This document shows, piece after piece, positions 52,696 through 59,837 of a stretch of 60,072 nt of DNA. Positions within the stretch are counted from its first letter, which is position 1. The number at the start of each line of letters is the position of its first letter. The notes under the pieces were generated by a model. That model searched no databases. It was given only the letters and a program-made list of their open reading frames with translations, and was not told where the DNA came from. Origin of the DNA: CAYZXL01 sp964482435 (GTDB lineage: Bacteria; Auribacterota; JABMQX01); the NCBI GenBank assembly GCA_964482435.1, contig CAYZXL010000025.1, positions 1 to 60,072 of the forward strand. Reading direction: 5' to 3'. The translations under genes and the position numbers were made by a program.

Positions 52696-52899
52696 TCATT
52701 GCGGATGCCACCAGAAACGGGTCTGGCAGCCTTCAAAGGTCCATTTGATGCCATCCGCGAGGGCGTAATATCGGAAGTCGGGGACGGAAAACAGACACTT
52801 GCTGGCGGCCAGAGCATGGTGAGTCAGGATGGGAAGTGTCAGTCCCTGTCCCAGCCACACCGCCACGAAGTAAGCCACAGCCAAAGTCACAGCGATCAT
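52696..52899 (-). CDS. Doubtful small membrane protein, 67 aa
   Basis: The frame reads MIAVTLAVAYFVAVWLGQGL (one hydrophobic helix) and then a Trp/Phe-rich end (GIKWTFEGCQTRFWWHPQ). It looks protein-like, but there is no ribosome site, and the DNA before the ATG is a repeat palindrome. It could be a remnant of a longer membrane gene. Confidence 0.25.
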   Translation of the reverse strand: MIAVTLAVAYFVAVWLGQGLTLPILTHHALAASKCLFSVPDFRYYALADGIKWTFEGCQTRFWWHPQ

Positions 52900-52904
52900 G
52901 TTCT

Positions 52905-52922
52905 GTCCCGCCGAGGCGGGAC
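52905..52922. repeat. Palindrome GTCCCGCCGAGGCGGGAC
   Basis: An 8-bp perfect stem with a two-base centre. Palindromes of this form are typical dispersed intergenic elements in GC-rich environmental bacteria. Only one copy was spotted in this window. Confidence 0.5.
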
Positions 52923-53158
52923 TCAGCCGAATGTCCCCTATTCCGTAAGTCTGCTTTCCGAACCACGCTCAAGGCGTGGTCTCCTCAATCTGCTTCTCGC
53001 ACCCTACTAATAAGTTACATCACTACGCCGGCGGATTTTGGTAAAAGTCCTGATTGTTGACGTTGACCCGCCTCTGTCGTATTGTGGAGTCGAGCCGCCG
53101 GGGTGCGTCCGAGCGCTTGCAGTGGTGACTCCCAAAAATAGAAGCGAAGGATAGTCCT

Positions 53159-54199
53159 ATGGAAGAACGTGCATTGCGATTTGCGAGACGCTTGGGTCTT
53201 CTGGTTTGCTTTCTGGTCGCTGCCGGGCCTGAAAGCTCCGCGACTGAATCCCTGTCCGGCCAGCGCGAGATGAGGTTTGCCGCGAAGATGCTGGACGAAG
53301 CCCTTGCGTGGCAGAAGGCGGCGAGAGGGAAGCTTGCTCAACTACTGAAGTTGGAAGAGCTTCTGCGAGGATCCGAGGCCGGCCTCGCCGGGCGGAGCAT
53401 TCCGTCTCTGAACGAGAAGGTCCTGGCGACGAGGGAGGAGGAAAAGTATTTCCGCTACGACATCGAGGTCAACTCGACGAAGACTCGCCGGATTAGAGCA
53501 GTCCTGACCGTGCCTCGTCCCCTTGATGCGAAAGCGCCTGCGGTTGTGTGCATTCACGGGCACGGCGGCGAGCGGAATATCGTCTATGAGGAGAAAAGCC
53601 CGTACCGCGGTTTCGCCCGTGTGCTCGCGGAGAATGGCTTTGTCACCATCTCCACCGACGTCGGGCAGCACGAAGTCTTCGAGGAGGGGCGAACGCTGAT
53701 GGGGGAAAGGTTATGGGACGTGATGAGGTGCGTTGATTACCTCCTGACCCGGAAAGAAGTGGACCGGGAACGAATCGGCTGCGCGGGGCTTTCCCTTGGA
53801 GGGGAGATGGCGATGTGGTTAGGCGCCATGGACACCCGCATCGAAGTCACCGTGAGTTCGGGCTTTTTGACGACGGTCGAGAACTTGCAGCAGGGTCACT
53901 GCCCATGCTGGGACTTCCCGGGCTTAACCGAGAACTTCGACTTTGCGGACATCTACTCCCTGGTCGCCCCGCGATACCTCCAGTGCCAGAATGGCAGACT
54001 CGAGCAGGCGCCGGGCGGCTTTCCCGTTTCCATCGCCGAGAAAGCCATGGCGGAGATAAAGCAGACCTACGAGGTCTTCGGGAAGACGGACCGCGCCGAG
54101 CTTGTCATTCACCCCGGCGGGCACGTCTTCGATGTTCCTTCAGGGACAGGGCTGTTCGACAAGGTCTTCAGGGGTGGAAAACGCTCGAAGGCACCGTAG
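53159..54199 (+). CDS. Exported acetyl-xylan-esterase-like alpha/beta hydrolase, 346 aa
   Basis: A signal peptide (RRLGLLVCFLVAAGPESSA) precedes a helical region (about 30-85) and an alpha/beta hydrolase core. The core has the oxyanion-side motif AVVCIHGHGGERN, the nucleophile elbow GCAGLSLGGEM (catalytic Ser), an acidic region TYEVFGKTDRAELVIH and the terminal His in HPGGHVFDVPSGTG. It resembles acetyl xylan esterase/AXE1 and related sialate- or glucuronoyl-esterase-like hydrolases, which remove acyl groups from plant-type polysaccharides. This fits the saccharolytic secretome. It is a single gene, convergent with the TPR gene. Confidence 0.85.
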   Translation: MEERALRFARRLGLLVCFLVAAGPESSATESLSGQREMRFAAKMLDEALAWQKAARGKLAQLLKLEELLRGSEAGLAGRSIPSLNEKVLATREEEKYFRYDIEVNSTKTRRIRAVLTVPRPLDAKAPAVVCIHGHGGERNIVYEEKSPYRGFARVLAENGFVTISTDVGQHEVFEEGRTLMGERLWDVMRCVDYLLTRKEVDRERIGCAGLSLGGEMAMWLGAMDTRIEVTVSSGFLTTVENLQQGHCPCWDFPGLTENFDFADIYSLVAPRYLQCQNGRLEQAPGGFPVSIAEKAMAEIKQTYEVFGKTDRAELVIHPGGHVFDVPSGTGLFDKVFRGGKRSKAP

Positions 54200-54272
54200 C
54201 CGCGCCGCGACCCACAACTGACGCAAGTGCCCGCTGTCGCCTTGGCCGCCTATCGGTTCTGGCGACGCGATT

Positions 54273-56219
54273 CTACGTTCTTGTCCTGATCTCCGACAGG
54301 ATTTGCTCGATTTCCTTTCTCTTGGCCTCGTCCTCCATTTTCGGGAGAACCTTTTCCAGTTCCACCCGCGCTTCCGAATCCCTTTTGTTCCTGTGGAGGG
54401 CGAGACCGTAGTGGTAGGCGACAAGGGGCCGCTCGTCTCTTTTTTCCCGGGGGATACCCTCAAGAATTCTGAGCGATTCCGAATACATGTTCTTCTTGAG
54501 CAAAACCCAGGCAAACGTGTCCTGAATCGAAGCCTGTTTGGGGAATCTCGCCGCAACTGGCTCGATCAACCTCTGCGCCTCGTCGAGGTCGCCTCCATGC
54601 TCGGCGTACGTATAAGCGAGGTTGTTAATCGCCGGGGGATAACCGGGTTCTTTCTCGAGCGCCTTGCGATAGTTCTCGATGGCTTTCTCATAGTCCTGCG
54701 TGCCGTAGTAAAGCGTGCCGAGAAGATAGAAGGGACTGGCGAGGTTCGGGTTAATGGCGATGATTTCCTCGTAGGCCCTTAGCGCCTGCACTTCCCTGCC
54801 CGTCTCCCGGTAAACCGCCGCCAGAACCATTCGTGCGTCCACGGACTCCTTGTCTATCTCAGCCCATTTCTCGAAGTAGGGCTGGGCTTTTTCCGGCGAT
54901 CTCTGAAGGAGATAGCCACGCCCGGCAATCACCAGGGCGTGAACGTTGTTTGCTTGCCTTTTCAGGATGTCCTCAGCCTCGGCGATTCCTTCCGCGGGGC
55001 TGCCCGCGGCCATGACAATTTCAGCGAGGACGAGCTGTGCGGCCGTGAACGTCGGGTCTATCTGACGTGCTCGGACGAGGCGAGCTTTGGCCTCCTTGAG
55101 GTCGTTCTTCGTGGCGTACGCTAAGCCGAGCAGATATTGTGCGCGGGCGTGGTTCGGGTCCTCGGACGCCACGCGGAGAAGGTCCTTGATTGCCTCGTCG
55201 GCTTTTCCCTCGAGAAGCTTCACCAGACCGCGGCAATAGAGGCCCGGCAAGCGCGCCGCTTCAATCTTCAAGAGCCTCCTCGTAAACTCCATTGCGGAGG
55301 AAAAGTCATTCTTGGAGAGAGCCGCGACGACCGATCCCACTAATGCCGGGACGTTCTTCGGGTCCTCGTCGAGTGCCCGTTGGTATTGCACCAGCCCCTC
55401 GTCGTACCTCCCCATTCTTTCCGCAAGAAATGCCGCGTATGCGACGCGAGCCGTCGCGTTCTTCGGGTCACGCTCCACTGCCCCGCGAAAAACCGCCTCG
55501 GCTTCCGCCAGCCGGTTGTAGGCGGCATAGAATTGACCGAGGGCAATGACCGCCCGGGCGTCCCTCGGGTTTGCCTCGAGGCCTCGCTTGAGGTATTCCT
55601 CGGCGCCCTTCACATCGCGGTCCTTCAGTTCGATAACCCGTGCGAGTTGTATGTACGGGTCGGCGAACCCCGGAGCCAGCCGGACGATGGATTGGAGGGT
55701 CTCGGCGGCGAGGTCGAGCCGTTTGTCGAGAACGTTGCACCGGGCGCGCAAGGAGAGTGCGTTGATGTCATTAGGGTTTAGTCGCAGAATGGACTCCGCT
55801 ATTCGCTCTGCCTCGTAAACGTTTCTCGACGATAGATACAGTTGCCCCAGACCGAGTTGAGCGGCTGTGTCGTCGGGCTTTCTCTGCAAGTATTCCCTGT
55901 ATTCGCTTATTGCTTTCGGGATGTCGTTGAGCAAGACATAAGCGCGGGCAATCGCCATCCGGATTCGCCCGTCGTCGGGCGACAGAACAAGGGCCTTTCT
56001 GAAGAAAAAGATTGCCTCGGCGTGCTTGTTTTCCCTGGCGAATGCGCTGGCTTTTTTCAGGTAGCTCTCGAGCGCCTTCTGCGGGTCTCGGAGGACGAAC
56101 AGGTAAAGGGCAGACGCAATGGCGACCAGCAGAACCAGCCCACCTACGCCGAGGAGCAAAATCAGCCCCCAGCGCCTTGGTGGCGACTCATCTGTAGTTG
56201 CTTCGTGTTCCTCGGACAT
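54273..56219 (-). CDS. Membrane-anchored TPR protein, 648 aa
   Basis: ATG 56219 (MSEEHEATTDES) is preferred over the upstream 56306, as GAGGG precedes it and a membrane helix (WGLILLLGVGGLVLLVAIASALYLFVL) follows at about residues 18-45. The remaining about 590 residues form about 15 TPR-like helix pairs (for example AEAIFFFRKALVLSPDDGRIRMAIARAYVLLND). The arrangement resembles PrsT/PEP-CTERM-linked or YrrB-like secretion TPR proteins. No export or exopolysaccharide genes sit beside it, so the partner complex is unknown. It is probably periplasmic, anchored by the N-terminus. Confidence 0.88.
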   Translation of the reverse strand: MSEEHEATTDESPPRRWGLILLLGVGGLVLLVAIASALYLFVLRDPQKALESYLKKASAFARENKHAEAIFFFRKALVLSPDDGRIRMAIARAYVLLNDIPKAISEYREYLQRKPDDTAAQLGLGQLYLSSRNVYEAERIAESILRLNPNDINALSLRARCNVLDKRLDLAAETLQSIVRLAPGFADPYIQLARVIELKDRDVKGAEEYLKRGLEANPRDARAVIALGQFYAAYNRLAEAEAVFRGAVERDPKNATARVAYAAFLAERMGRYDEGLVQYQRALDEDPKNVPALVGSVVAALSKNDFSSAMEFTRRLLKIEAARLPGLYCRGLVKLLEGKADEAIKDLLRVASEDPNHARAQYLLGLAYATKNDLKEAKARLVRARQIDPTFTAAQLVLAEIVMAAGSPAEGIAEAEDILKRQANNVHALVIAGRGYLLQRSPEKAQPYFEKWAEIDKESVDARMVLAAVYRETGREVQALRAYEEIIAINPNLASPFYLLGTLYYGTQDYEKAIENYRKALEKEPGYPPAINNLAYTYAEHGGDLDEAQRLIEPVAARFPKQASIQDTFAWVLLKKNMYSESLRILEGIPREKRDERPLVAYHYGLALHRNKRDSEARVELEKVLPKMEDEAKRKEIEQILSEIRTRT

Positions 56220-56441
56220 TCTCGAACCCTCGCAAAATCGAAACAATCTCACTTTCCCGGATCGAGGCCCGCAGAATCTTTTATCCGACGATAGCGAAAG
56301 CGTCAACTACAAATGCTCGCGGCACGTATGGCCTCAGTCTCAGGTGGGAGACGAGATTTTTGCGATTCGTGTAAGCTCTCACTTTCGGGCGGGGTGTTGG
56401 CTCCAAAAGGGCGGATGCTTGGGGTGGACCCCGGCCCCTAT

Positions 56442-56465
56442 CCCCTCTCCACCTGTGGAGAGGGG
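56442..56465. repeat. Perfect 11-bp palindrome CCCCTCTCCAC-CT-GTGGAGAGGGG
   Basis: The stem is perfect and lies inside a CCCTATCCCC...GAGAGGGCC context that is typical of a widespread intergenic repeat family. It lies outside the predicted cassette array. Confidence 0.6.
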
Positions 56466-56538
56466 CGGGGGAGAGGGCCGCGAGGGGAGGCGCTCGGCCA
56501 ATTTCCCCCGGGTCGCCATTCCGGTTGGGGCTTTCGCG

Positions 56539-56545
56539 GTTGGGC
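56539..56545 (+). other. Predicted integron cassette junction GTTGGGC (left end of cassette 1)
   Basis: A cassette starts with TTRRRY matching the complement of its own attC R'' box. The RHH/PIN cassette's attC has R'' GCCCAAC (57298-57304), so its left junction should read GTTGGGC, and exactly this heptamer occurs here. Cassette 1 would be 56540-57351. What lies to the left is not a recognisable attC. Confidence 0.55.
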
Positions 56546-56650
56546 CGTTGTGGGGGGCTCCTGCCGCCCGTAACTGAGGCCATACAAAAAAACGCAAAAA
56601 TCTTTCGCCCCGCCCGAGACTGAGGGGTTACTTGTGTTGATGATTTCTTG

Positions 56651-56686
56651 TTGACAGGTTAGCGGAGCTGTCTTACATTGTATGAC
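56651..56686 (+). promoter_or_regulatory. Promoter and operator of the RHH/PIN toxin-antitoxin pair
   Basis: A consensus TTGACA (56651-56656), a 17-base spacer and TACATT (56674-56679) predict a start near 56686, adjacent to the antitoxin ATG at 56687, so the mRNA is probably leaderless. An imperfect palindrome GTCTTAC-ATT-GTATGAC (56670-56686) overlaps the -10 box and is a natural operator for autorepression by the RHH protein. Confidence 0.65.
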
Positions 56687-56908
56687 ATGAAAACAAGCAC
56701 CCTCACAGTTCGGCTTGACAGGGAGCTGGATGAGCTGTTGACCAGGGCGAGTCGTCAGTCAGGAAGAAGCCGAAGCGAGGTCGCGCGAGAGGCCCTGCGC
56801 CGCCAGCTTCGTATCAGCCAGTTTGAAGCGCTGCGGCAGGCGATGATGCCTTTTGCAGAGGCTCGGGGTTATCTGACAGACGAAGACGTATTCGCCGAGG
56901 TATCATGA
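56687..56908 (+). CDS. Ribbon-helix-helix antitoxin, 73 aa
   Basis: ATG 56687 (MKTSTLTVRLD) is chosen; TTG 56678 would extend into the -10 region. The RHH fold shows as the strand TSTLTVRLDRELDELL, helix A and the turn-helix SGRSRSEVAREALRRQL, which would form a DNA-binding dimer. The C-terminal tail (FEALRQAMMPFAEARGYLTDEDVFAEV) is the usual toxin-neutralising part. It overlaps the PIN gene by four bases (ATGA). Promoter and operator are immediately upstream. Together with the next gene it forms a VapBC-like module carried inside an integron cassette. Confidence 0.88.
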   Translation: MKTSTLTVRLDRELDELLTRASRQSGRSRSEVAREALRRQLRISQFEALRQAMMPFAEARGYLTDEDVFAEVS

Positions 56909-57348
56909 AGGTCTTCCTGGATACCAACGTCTTAGCCAGCGGGGTGGCGACTCGCGGGCTCTGCGCGGATGTTTTGCGTGCGATCTTTGCTTCCCACGAA
57001 CTCCTCATATCAGAGGATGTGCTGAACGAACTCAAAAGTGTTCTGAAGTCTAAGTTCGGCGTGGAGCAACGTTTCATTGATGACTTCGTTGGACTTCTTC
57101 AGCAGGATGCTGTCCCGTGCCGACGCGTCCGGCTTGAGAGAGTCCAAGTGCAAGACGAAGACGATCTACCGATCCTGGGAGCAGCGATTGCCGCCAGGGC
57201 GGAGGTTCTCGTAACGGGCGACAAAGAGCTCCTGGATTTGGGCCATATTGAGGACCTGGTGATTGTCTCCCCCCGGCAGTTCTGGGAAAAACTGAAGGCC
57301 CAACAACAGAGTCGAACCGGACGCGGGAAGCCGCGCCGCTCGCGCTGA
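56905..57348 (+). CDS. PIN-domain toxin (PIN_3 type), 147 aa
   Basis: Acidic catalytic residues of the PIN RNase fold are kept: Asp6 in FLDTNVLASG, Glu42 in SEDVLNELKSVL, Asp86/87 in QDEDDLPILGAAI and Asp106 in LVTGDKELLDLG. The ending ...FWEKLKAQQQ is family-like, followed by a basic tail. PIN toxins cut tRNA or rRNA when freed from their antitoxin. The stop codon at 57346-57348 lies inside the attC site, as is typical of compact integron cassettes. Confidence 0.88.
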   Translation: MKVFLDTNVLASGVATRGLCADVLRAIFASHELLISEDVLNELKSVLKSKFGVEQRFIDDFVGLLQQDAVPCRRVRLERVQVQDEDDLPILGAAIAARAEVLVTGDKELLDLGHIEDLVIVSPRQFWEKLKAQQQSRTGRGKPRRSR

Positions 57349-57357
57349 ACGTTAGGC
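57298..57357 (+). other. Integron attC site 1 (60 bp)
   Basis: R'' GCCCAAC (57298-57304) and R' GTTAGGC (57351-57357) bracket an imperfect inverted repeat. The centre folds as GG-A-CGCGG paired with CCGCG-CC across a GAAG loop, leaving one extrahelical A, with CGA/TCG pairing outside. An imperfect hairpin with a bulged base and RYYYAAC/GTTRRRY ends defines attC. R' here (TTAGGC) is the perfect complement of the R'' of attC site 2 rather than of its own R'', as expected in a cassette array. Confidence 0.75.
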
Positions 57358-57415
57358 CCCAGAGAGCGGTTTGTGAAATGTCCCTAAAGGAGACGTTCTG
57401 AAAGGAGGTTCGTTC

Positions 57416-58609
57416 ATGGCTCAGCAGAGGGTTTTGGTGTTGGGAATTGTCATCGGCCTGCTTTTCCTGGTAGCAGTATCTCCCCGGGCGCCTGGCCAGT
57501 TGCCGCGCCGGGAGCCCACCCCGAACGACACACTGGTTTCCCCGGAGGTCCTGTCCGACCGCCGCGTGACGTTCCGCATCTACGCCCCGAAAGCGTCCGA
57601 GGTGACCCTGCGCGCGGACTGGATGGAAGGGTTTTCAAGCGAGAAGCTGACTAAGGACGGCCAGGGCGTTTGGTCGGCCACCGTCGGCCCCCTCGTGCCC
57701 GAGTTCTACAGCTACTCGTTCACCGTTGACGGGGTAAAGACCCTGGACCCGAAGAACCCCGGGATCAAACAGGGCGTCGGCAGCGTGGACAACATGTTCT
57801 TCCTCCCGGGGCCGGAAGCCGCGTTCCAGGACATCAAGAACGTTCCGCACGGCGAGATCCGGGAGGTCTGGTATCAATCCTCCACGCTCGGTATGCAGCG
57901 GCGCATGCACATCTACACGCCGCCCGGCTACGACAGTAACCAGGACCGTTACCGCGTGCTTTGCCTGCTCCACGGCGGGGGCGATGAGGACTCGGGCTGG
58001 AGCACCATCGGCCGCGCCGGCTTTATCCTCGACAACCTGTTTGCGGAAAAGAAGGCCAACCCGATGATCGTGGTGATGCCCAACGGCAGCCTCCCGCACC
58101 CGACGAACTTGCCCCGGTTCACGCCGGGTACTCCGCCGCCCCCTGAATTCGCTGCCGCGATGGCCGCCGCCCAGGAGCGGTTCGCGGATGAGCTGTTGAA
58201 GGACGTCATTCCCTACGTGGAGAGAAACTACCGCGTGCTGGCCGACAGGGAACACCGGGCCATCGCGGGGCTGTCCATGGGGGGAGGCCAGACGCTCCTG
58301 GTCGTCACCAGCAACCCGGATCAGTTCGCATACGTGGGCGTCTGGAGTGCCGGCGTCTGGCAGAACGCCGCGGATTTCGAGAAGCAGCATGCGGCGTTCC
58401 TGGACAATCCCGACAAGGTCAACCAGCTATTGAAGTTGTTCTCGATCAGCGTTGGGGAGAAAGACTTCGCCCTCGCCGGCTCCAAAAACTTGTCGGAATT
58501 GCTGAACAAGCGTGGGATCAAGCATGAACTCCATGTCAGTGCCGGCGGCCACACGTGGATCAACTGGCGCCACTATCTTCATGAGTTCGTGCCGCGGCTG
58601 TTCCGCTGA
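57416..58609 (+). CDS. Exported esterase with N-terminal E-set domain (Fae/IroE-like), 397 aa
   Basis: ATG 57416 follows GGAGG. A signal peptide (VLGIVIGLLFLVAVSPRA) precedes an E-set/CBM48-like domain (VTFRIYAPKASEVTLRADW...YSYSFTVDGVKTLDPKNPG). An esterase-D-type alpha/beta hydrolase follows: RRMHIYTPPGYDSNQDRYRVLCLLHGGGDEDSGW, nucleophile GLSMGGGQTL, acid near SISVGEKDF and His in VSAGGHTWINWR. Relatives include feruloyl esterases, acetyl xylan esterases and enterochelin esterases. It is the sole gene of integron cassette 2, flanked by attC sites 1 and 2, an unusual setting for a full-length exported esterase. Confidence 0.9.
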   Translation: MAQQRVLVLGIVIGLLFLVAVSPRAPGQLPRREPTPNDTLVSPEVLSDRRVTFRIYAPKASEVTLRADWMEGFSSEKLTKDGQGVWSATVGPLVPEFYSYSFTVDGVKTLDPKNPGIKQGVGSVDNMFFLPGPEAAFQDIKNVPHGEIREVWYQSSTLGMQRRMHIYTPPGYDSNQDRYRVLCLLHGGGDEDSGWSTIGRAGFILDNLFAEKKANPMIVVMPNGSLPHPTNLPRFTPGTPPPPEFAAAMAAAQERFADELLKDVIPYVERNYRVLADREHRAIAGLSMGGGQTLLVVTSNPDQFAYVGVWSAGVWQNAADFEKQHAAFLDNPDKVNQLLKLFSISVGEKDFALAGSKNLSELLNKRGIKHELHVSAGGHTWINWRHYLHEFVPRLFR

Positions 58610-58698
58610 GCGGCGTCCCGGTGGCGGGCACGGCTCATCGGGCCGAGCTGCCGTGCAGCCCTTTTCGATTCACGCGGTCACTGCGATTGGGCGGCCCT

Positions 58699-58798
58699 GC
58701 CTAACCCAGCGCTTCAGCAGACGCCGGCTACCTGGCCCGGTTCCTGGCGCTCCAATGTCTCCGCAGTCGGCCGCCGCGGCTGAGCTTTGTCGTTAGTG
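58699..58798 (+). other. Integron attC site 2 (100 bp)
   Basis: R'' GCCTAAC (58699-58705) is followed by GCGCTTCAGC-AGACGCC. The matching side is GCCGCCGC-GGCTGAGC...GTTAGTG (58792-58798). GCTTCAGC pairs with GCTGAGC leaving a single bulged T, the extrahelical base typical of attC. The R' end TTAGTG does not pair fully with R'', as expected when those bases belong to whatever lies downstream. R'' is the exact complement of the junction GTTAGGC at 57351-57357, defining cassette 2 as 57352-58792. Confidence 0.75.
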
Positions 58799-58810
58799 AC
58801 AGACAAGGGA

Positions 58811-59056
58811 TTAGACGCCTCCGGACCTGCGGTACTCGGCGAGAGAGATAGAGTGACGCTCCCTCCGGACCTTGTCGAGCATCTTACGGAAGCGGGGGCT
58901 CCTTTCGAGGGGGTAGTCCTCGATGCCGCGATCCTCAATGTGCTCGATGACGGCGGTTATCTTCCCGTTCTTCGTCACGAACACAGGCTCCTCCTCGGCG
59001 GCCTCCAGATATTTCGCGAAGTTGTTCCACACTTCTCCCATAGACGCAATTCTCAT
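58811..59056 (-). CDS. Phd/YefM-like antitoxin, 81 aa
   Basis: The sequence MRIASMGEVWNNFAKYLEAAEEEPVFVTKNGKITAVI matches the Phd/YefM fold (strand, helix, then VFVTKNGKxxAVI). A charged C-terminal tail with RFRKMLDKVRRERHSISLAEY follows and would wrap the toxin. The ATG overlaps the RelE-like stop by four bases, so the toxin gene comes first on the transcript. It lies just right of attC site 2, on the opposite strand to the cassette genes. Confidence 0.85.
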   Translation of the reverse strand: MRIASMGEVWNNFAKYLEAAEEEPVFVTKNGKITAVIEHIEDRGIEDYPLERSPRFRKMLDKVRRERHSISLAEYRRSGGV

Positions 59057-59427
59057 CGCTTCAACTCCTTGTAGTAGCGTAGTGCCTTGTCCTTATGGGT
59101 AACCCTCAGCACGTCAGCCCGGCACGCACCCTCAGTGACCGCGTAGAAGACGCGGTAGTCACCAACTCGCAGCCGGTAATCCGGGTTGCTGATGCCACAC
59201 AGCCGTTTGATGCGGCTTTTGCCCTCTTTCGTGGGATGGTACTGCAGGTGTTTCTCCATTGCGTCGGCAATTTGCGTCGCATCGTATTTCCGCAATGCAT
59301 TCAGGTCTGCAATGGCGCTTCGTTTCAGGACAATCTTGTAGGCAGCGATTCCGCATCTTGTTTTTTGGGGTGGCGGGGACCGAGGCGGTTTTTGGGATAT
59401 TGGGGGGTGATGGGGGTGTGGGAGCAA
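59053..59427 (-). CDS. RelE/ParE-type toxin, N-terminus disturbed
   Basis: The core YKIVLKRSAIADLNALRKYDATQIADAMEKHL...RIKRLCGISNPDYRLRVGDYRVFYAVTEG...LRVTHKDKALRYYKEL is a clear RelE-like ribosome-dependent RNase. The open frame reaches 59427 through a Pro-rich stretch unlike RelE. The likely native start, ATG 59356 (ATG CGG A ATC GCT GCC TAC), is one base out of frame: removing one A would give MRIAAYKIVLKRSA. The toxin may thus be frameshifted and inactive, or may begin at a non-standard codon. Confidence 0.75.
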   Translation of the reverse strand: MLPHPHHPPISQKPPRSPPPQKTRCGIAAYKIVLKRSAIADLNALRKYDATQIADAMEKHLQYHPTKEGKSRIKRLCGISNPDYRLRVGDYRVFYAVTEGACRADVLRVTHKDKALRYYKELKR

Positions 59428-59448
59428 ATTCGCATTGGCAAAAAATTC

Positions 59449-59475
59449 TTGACCGTGGTGTGGTTATGATATAAT
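59449..59475 (+). promoter_or_regulatory. Extended -10 promoter of the DUF6788 gene
   Basis: TTGACC (59449-59454) and TATAAT (59470-59475), with TGA before the -10 box (extended -10), lie 15 bases apart. The spacing is short but the extended -10 can compensate. Transcription would begin near 59482, 29 bases before ATG 59511, which has GGAGG at 59497-59501. Confidence 0.55.
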
Positions 59476-59510
59476 AGGGAAGTATCAGGACAGAGTGGAG
59501 GGCTGCGCGG

Positions 59511-59834
59511 ATGAACAGGAGTCGGATGCCTGCGGCGGAGCGGAGGGCACGGTCTCGGTTAGCTCAGATGTTGCACGACAGGCAGTTGCTGCATGGCAGC
59601 ACTGTGAGGATGGCTCGTGTATGCGGCAGCCCGAACTGTAAGTGCACCAGGGGGGAAAAGCACGTTTCTTTGTATCTTTCGGGTCGGAAAGGTGGGAAGC
59701 AGCGGATGCTTTTCGTTCCGAGGGACTGGGAAGAGAAGGTGAAAGCATGGGTAGGCAACTACCGTGAAGTGAAGAAACTGTTAGAGGAGGTCTGCGAAGA
59801 GGGGTGGAATCGCGTGGTGAAAAGAAAGGAGTAA
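59511..59834 (+). CDS. DUF6788-like protein, 107 aa
   Basis: ATG 59511 follows GGAGG. It opens MNRSRMPAAERRARSRLAQML, continues with HGSTVRMARVCGSPNCKCTRGEKHVSLYLSGRKGGKQRMLFVPRDWEEKV (a CxxxxCxC zinc-type cluster) and ends in a helical, charged tail. This is the DUF6788 pattern, usually found directly before a transposase-like gene, as here. Its stop (59832-59834) is followed in the same frame by the next reading frame with no more than one codon between. It is probably part of an insertion element. Confidence 0.8.
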   Translation: MNRSRMPAAERRARSRLAQMLHDRQLLHGSTVRMARVCGSPNCKCTRGEKHVSLYLSGRKGGKQRMLFVPRDWEEKVKAWVGNYREVKKLLEEVCEEGWNRVVKRKE

Positions 59835-59837
59835 GCC

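Larger units (their letters stand above)
52415..53158. other. Intergenic region with palindromes and one doubtful small frame
   Basis: About 740 bases lie between divergent genes. It holds a perfect palindrome (52905-52922), a second hairpin CCACGC-TCAAG-GCGTGG near 52962-52978, and a 67-codon minus-strand frame (52696-52899) with protein-like text (listed separately). No promoter was assigned for the esterase at 53159, which has AAGGA before its ATG. Confidence 0.5.
56220..56686. other. Divergent spacer: repeat palindrome, cassette boundary and TA promoter
   Basis: Between the TPR start and the RHH gene lie an 11-bp perfect palindrome (56442-56465), a predicted integron cassette boundary GTTGGGC (56539-56545) and a strong promoter/operator (56651-56686). 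No additional gene is supported. Confidence 0.6.
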
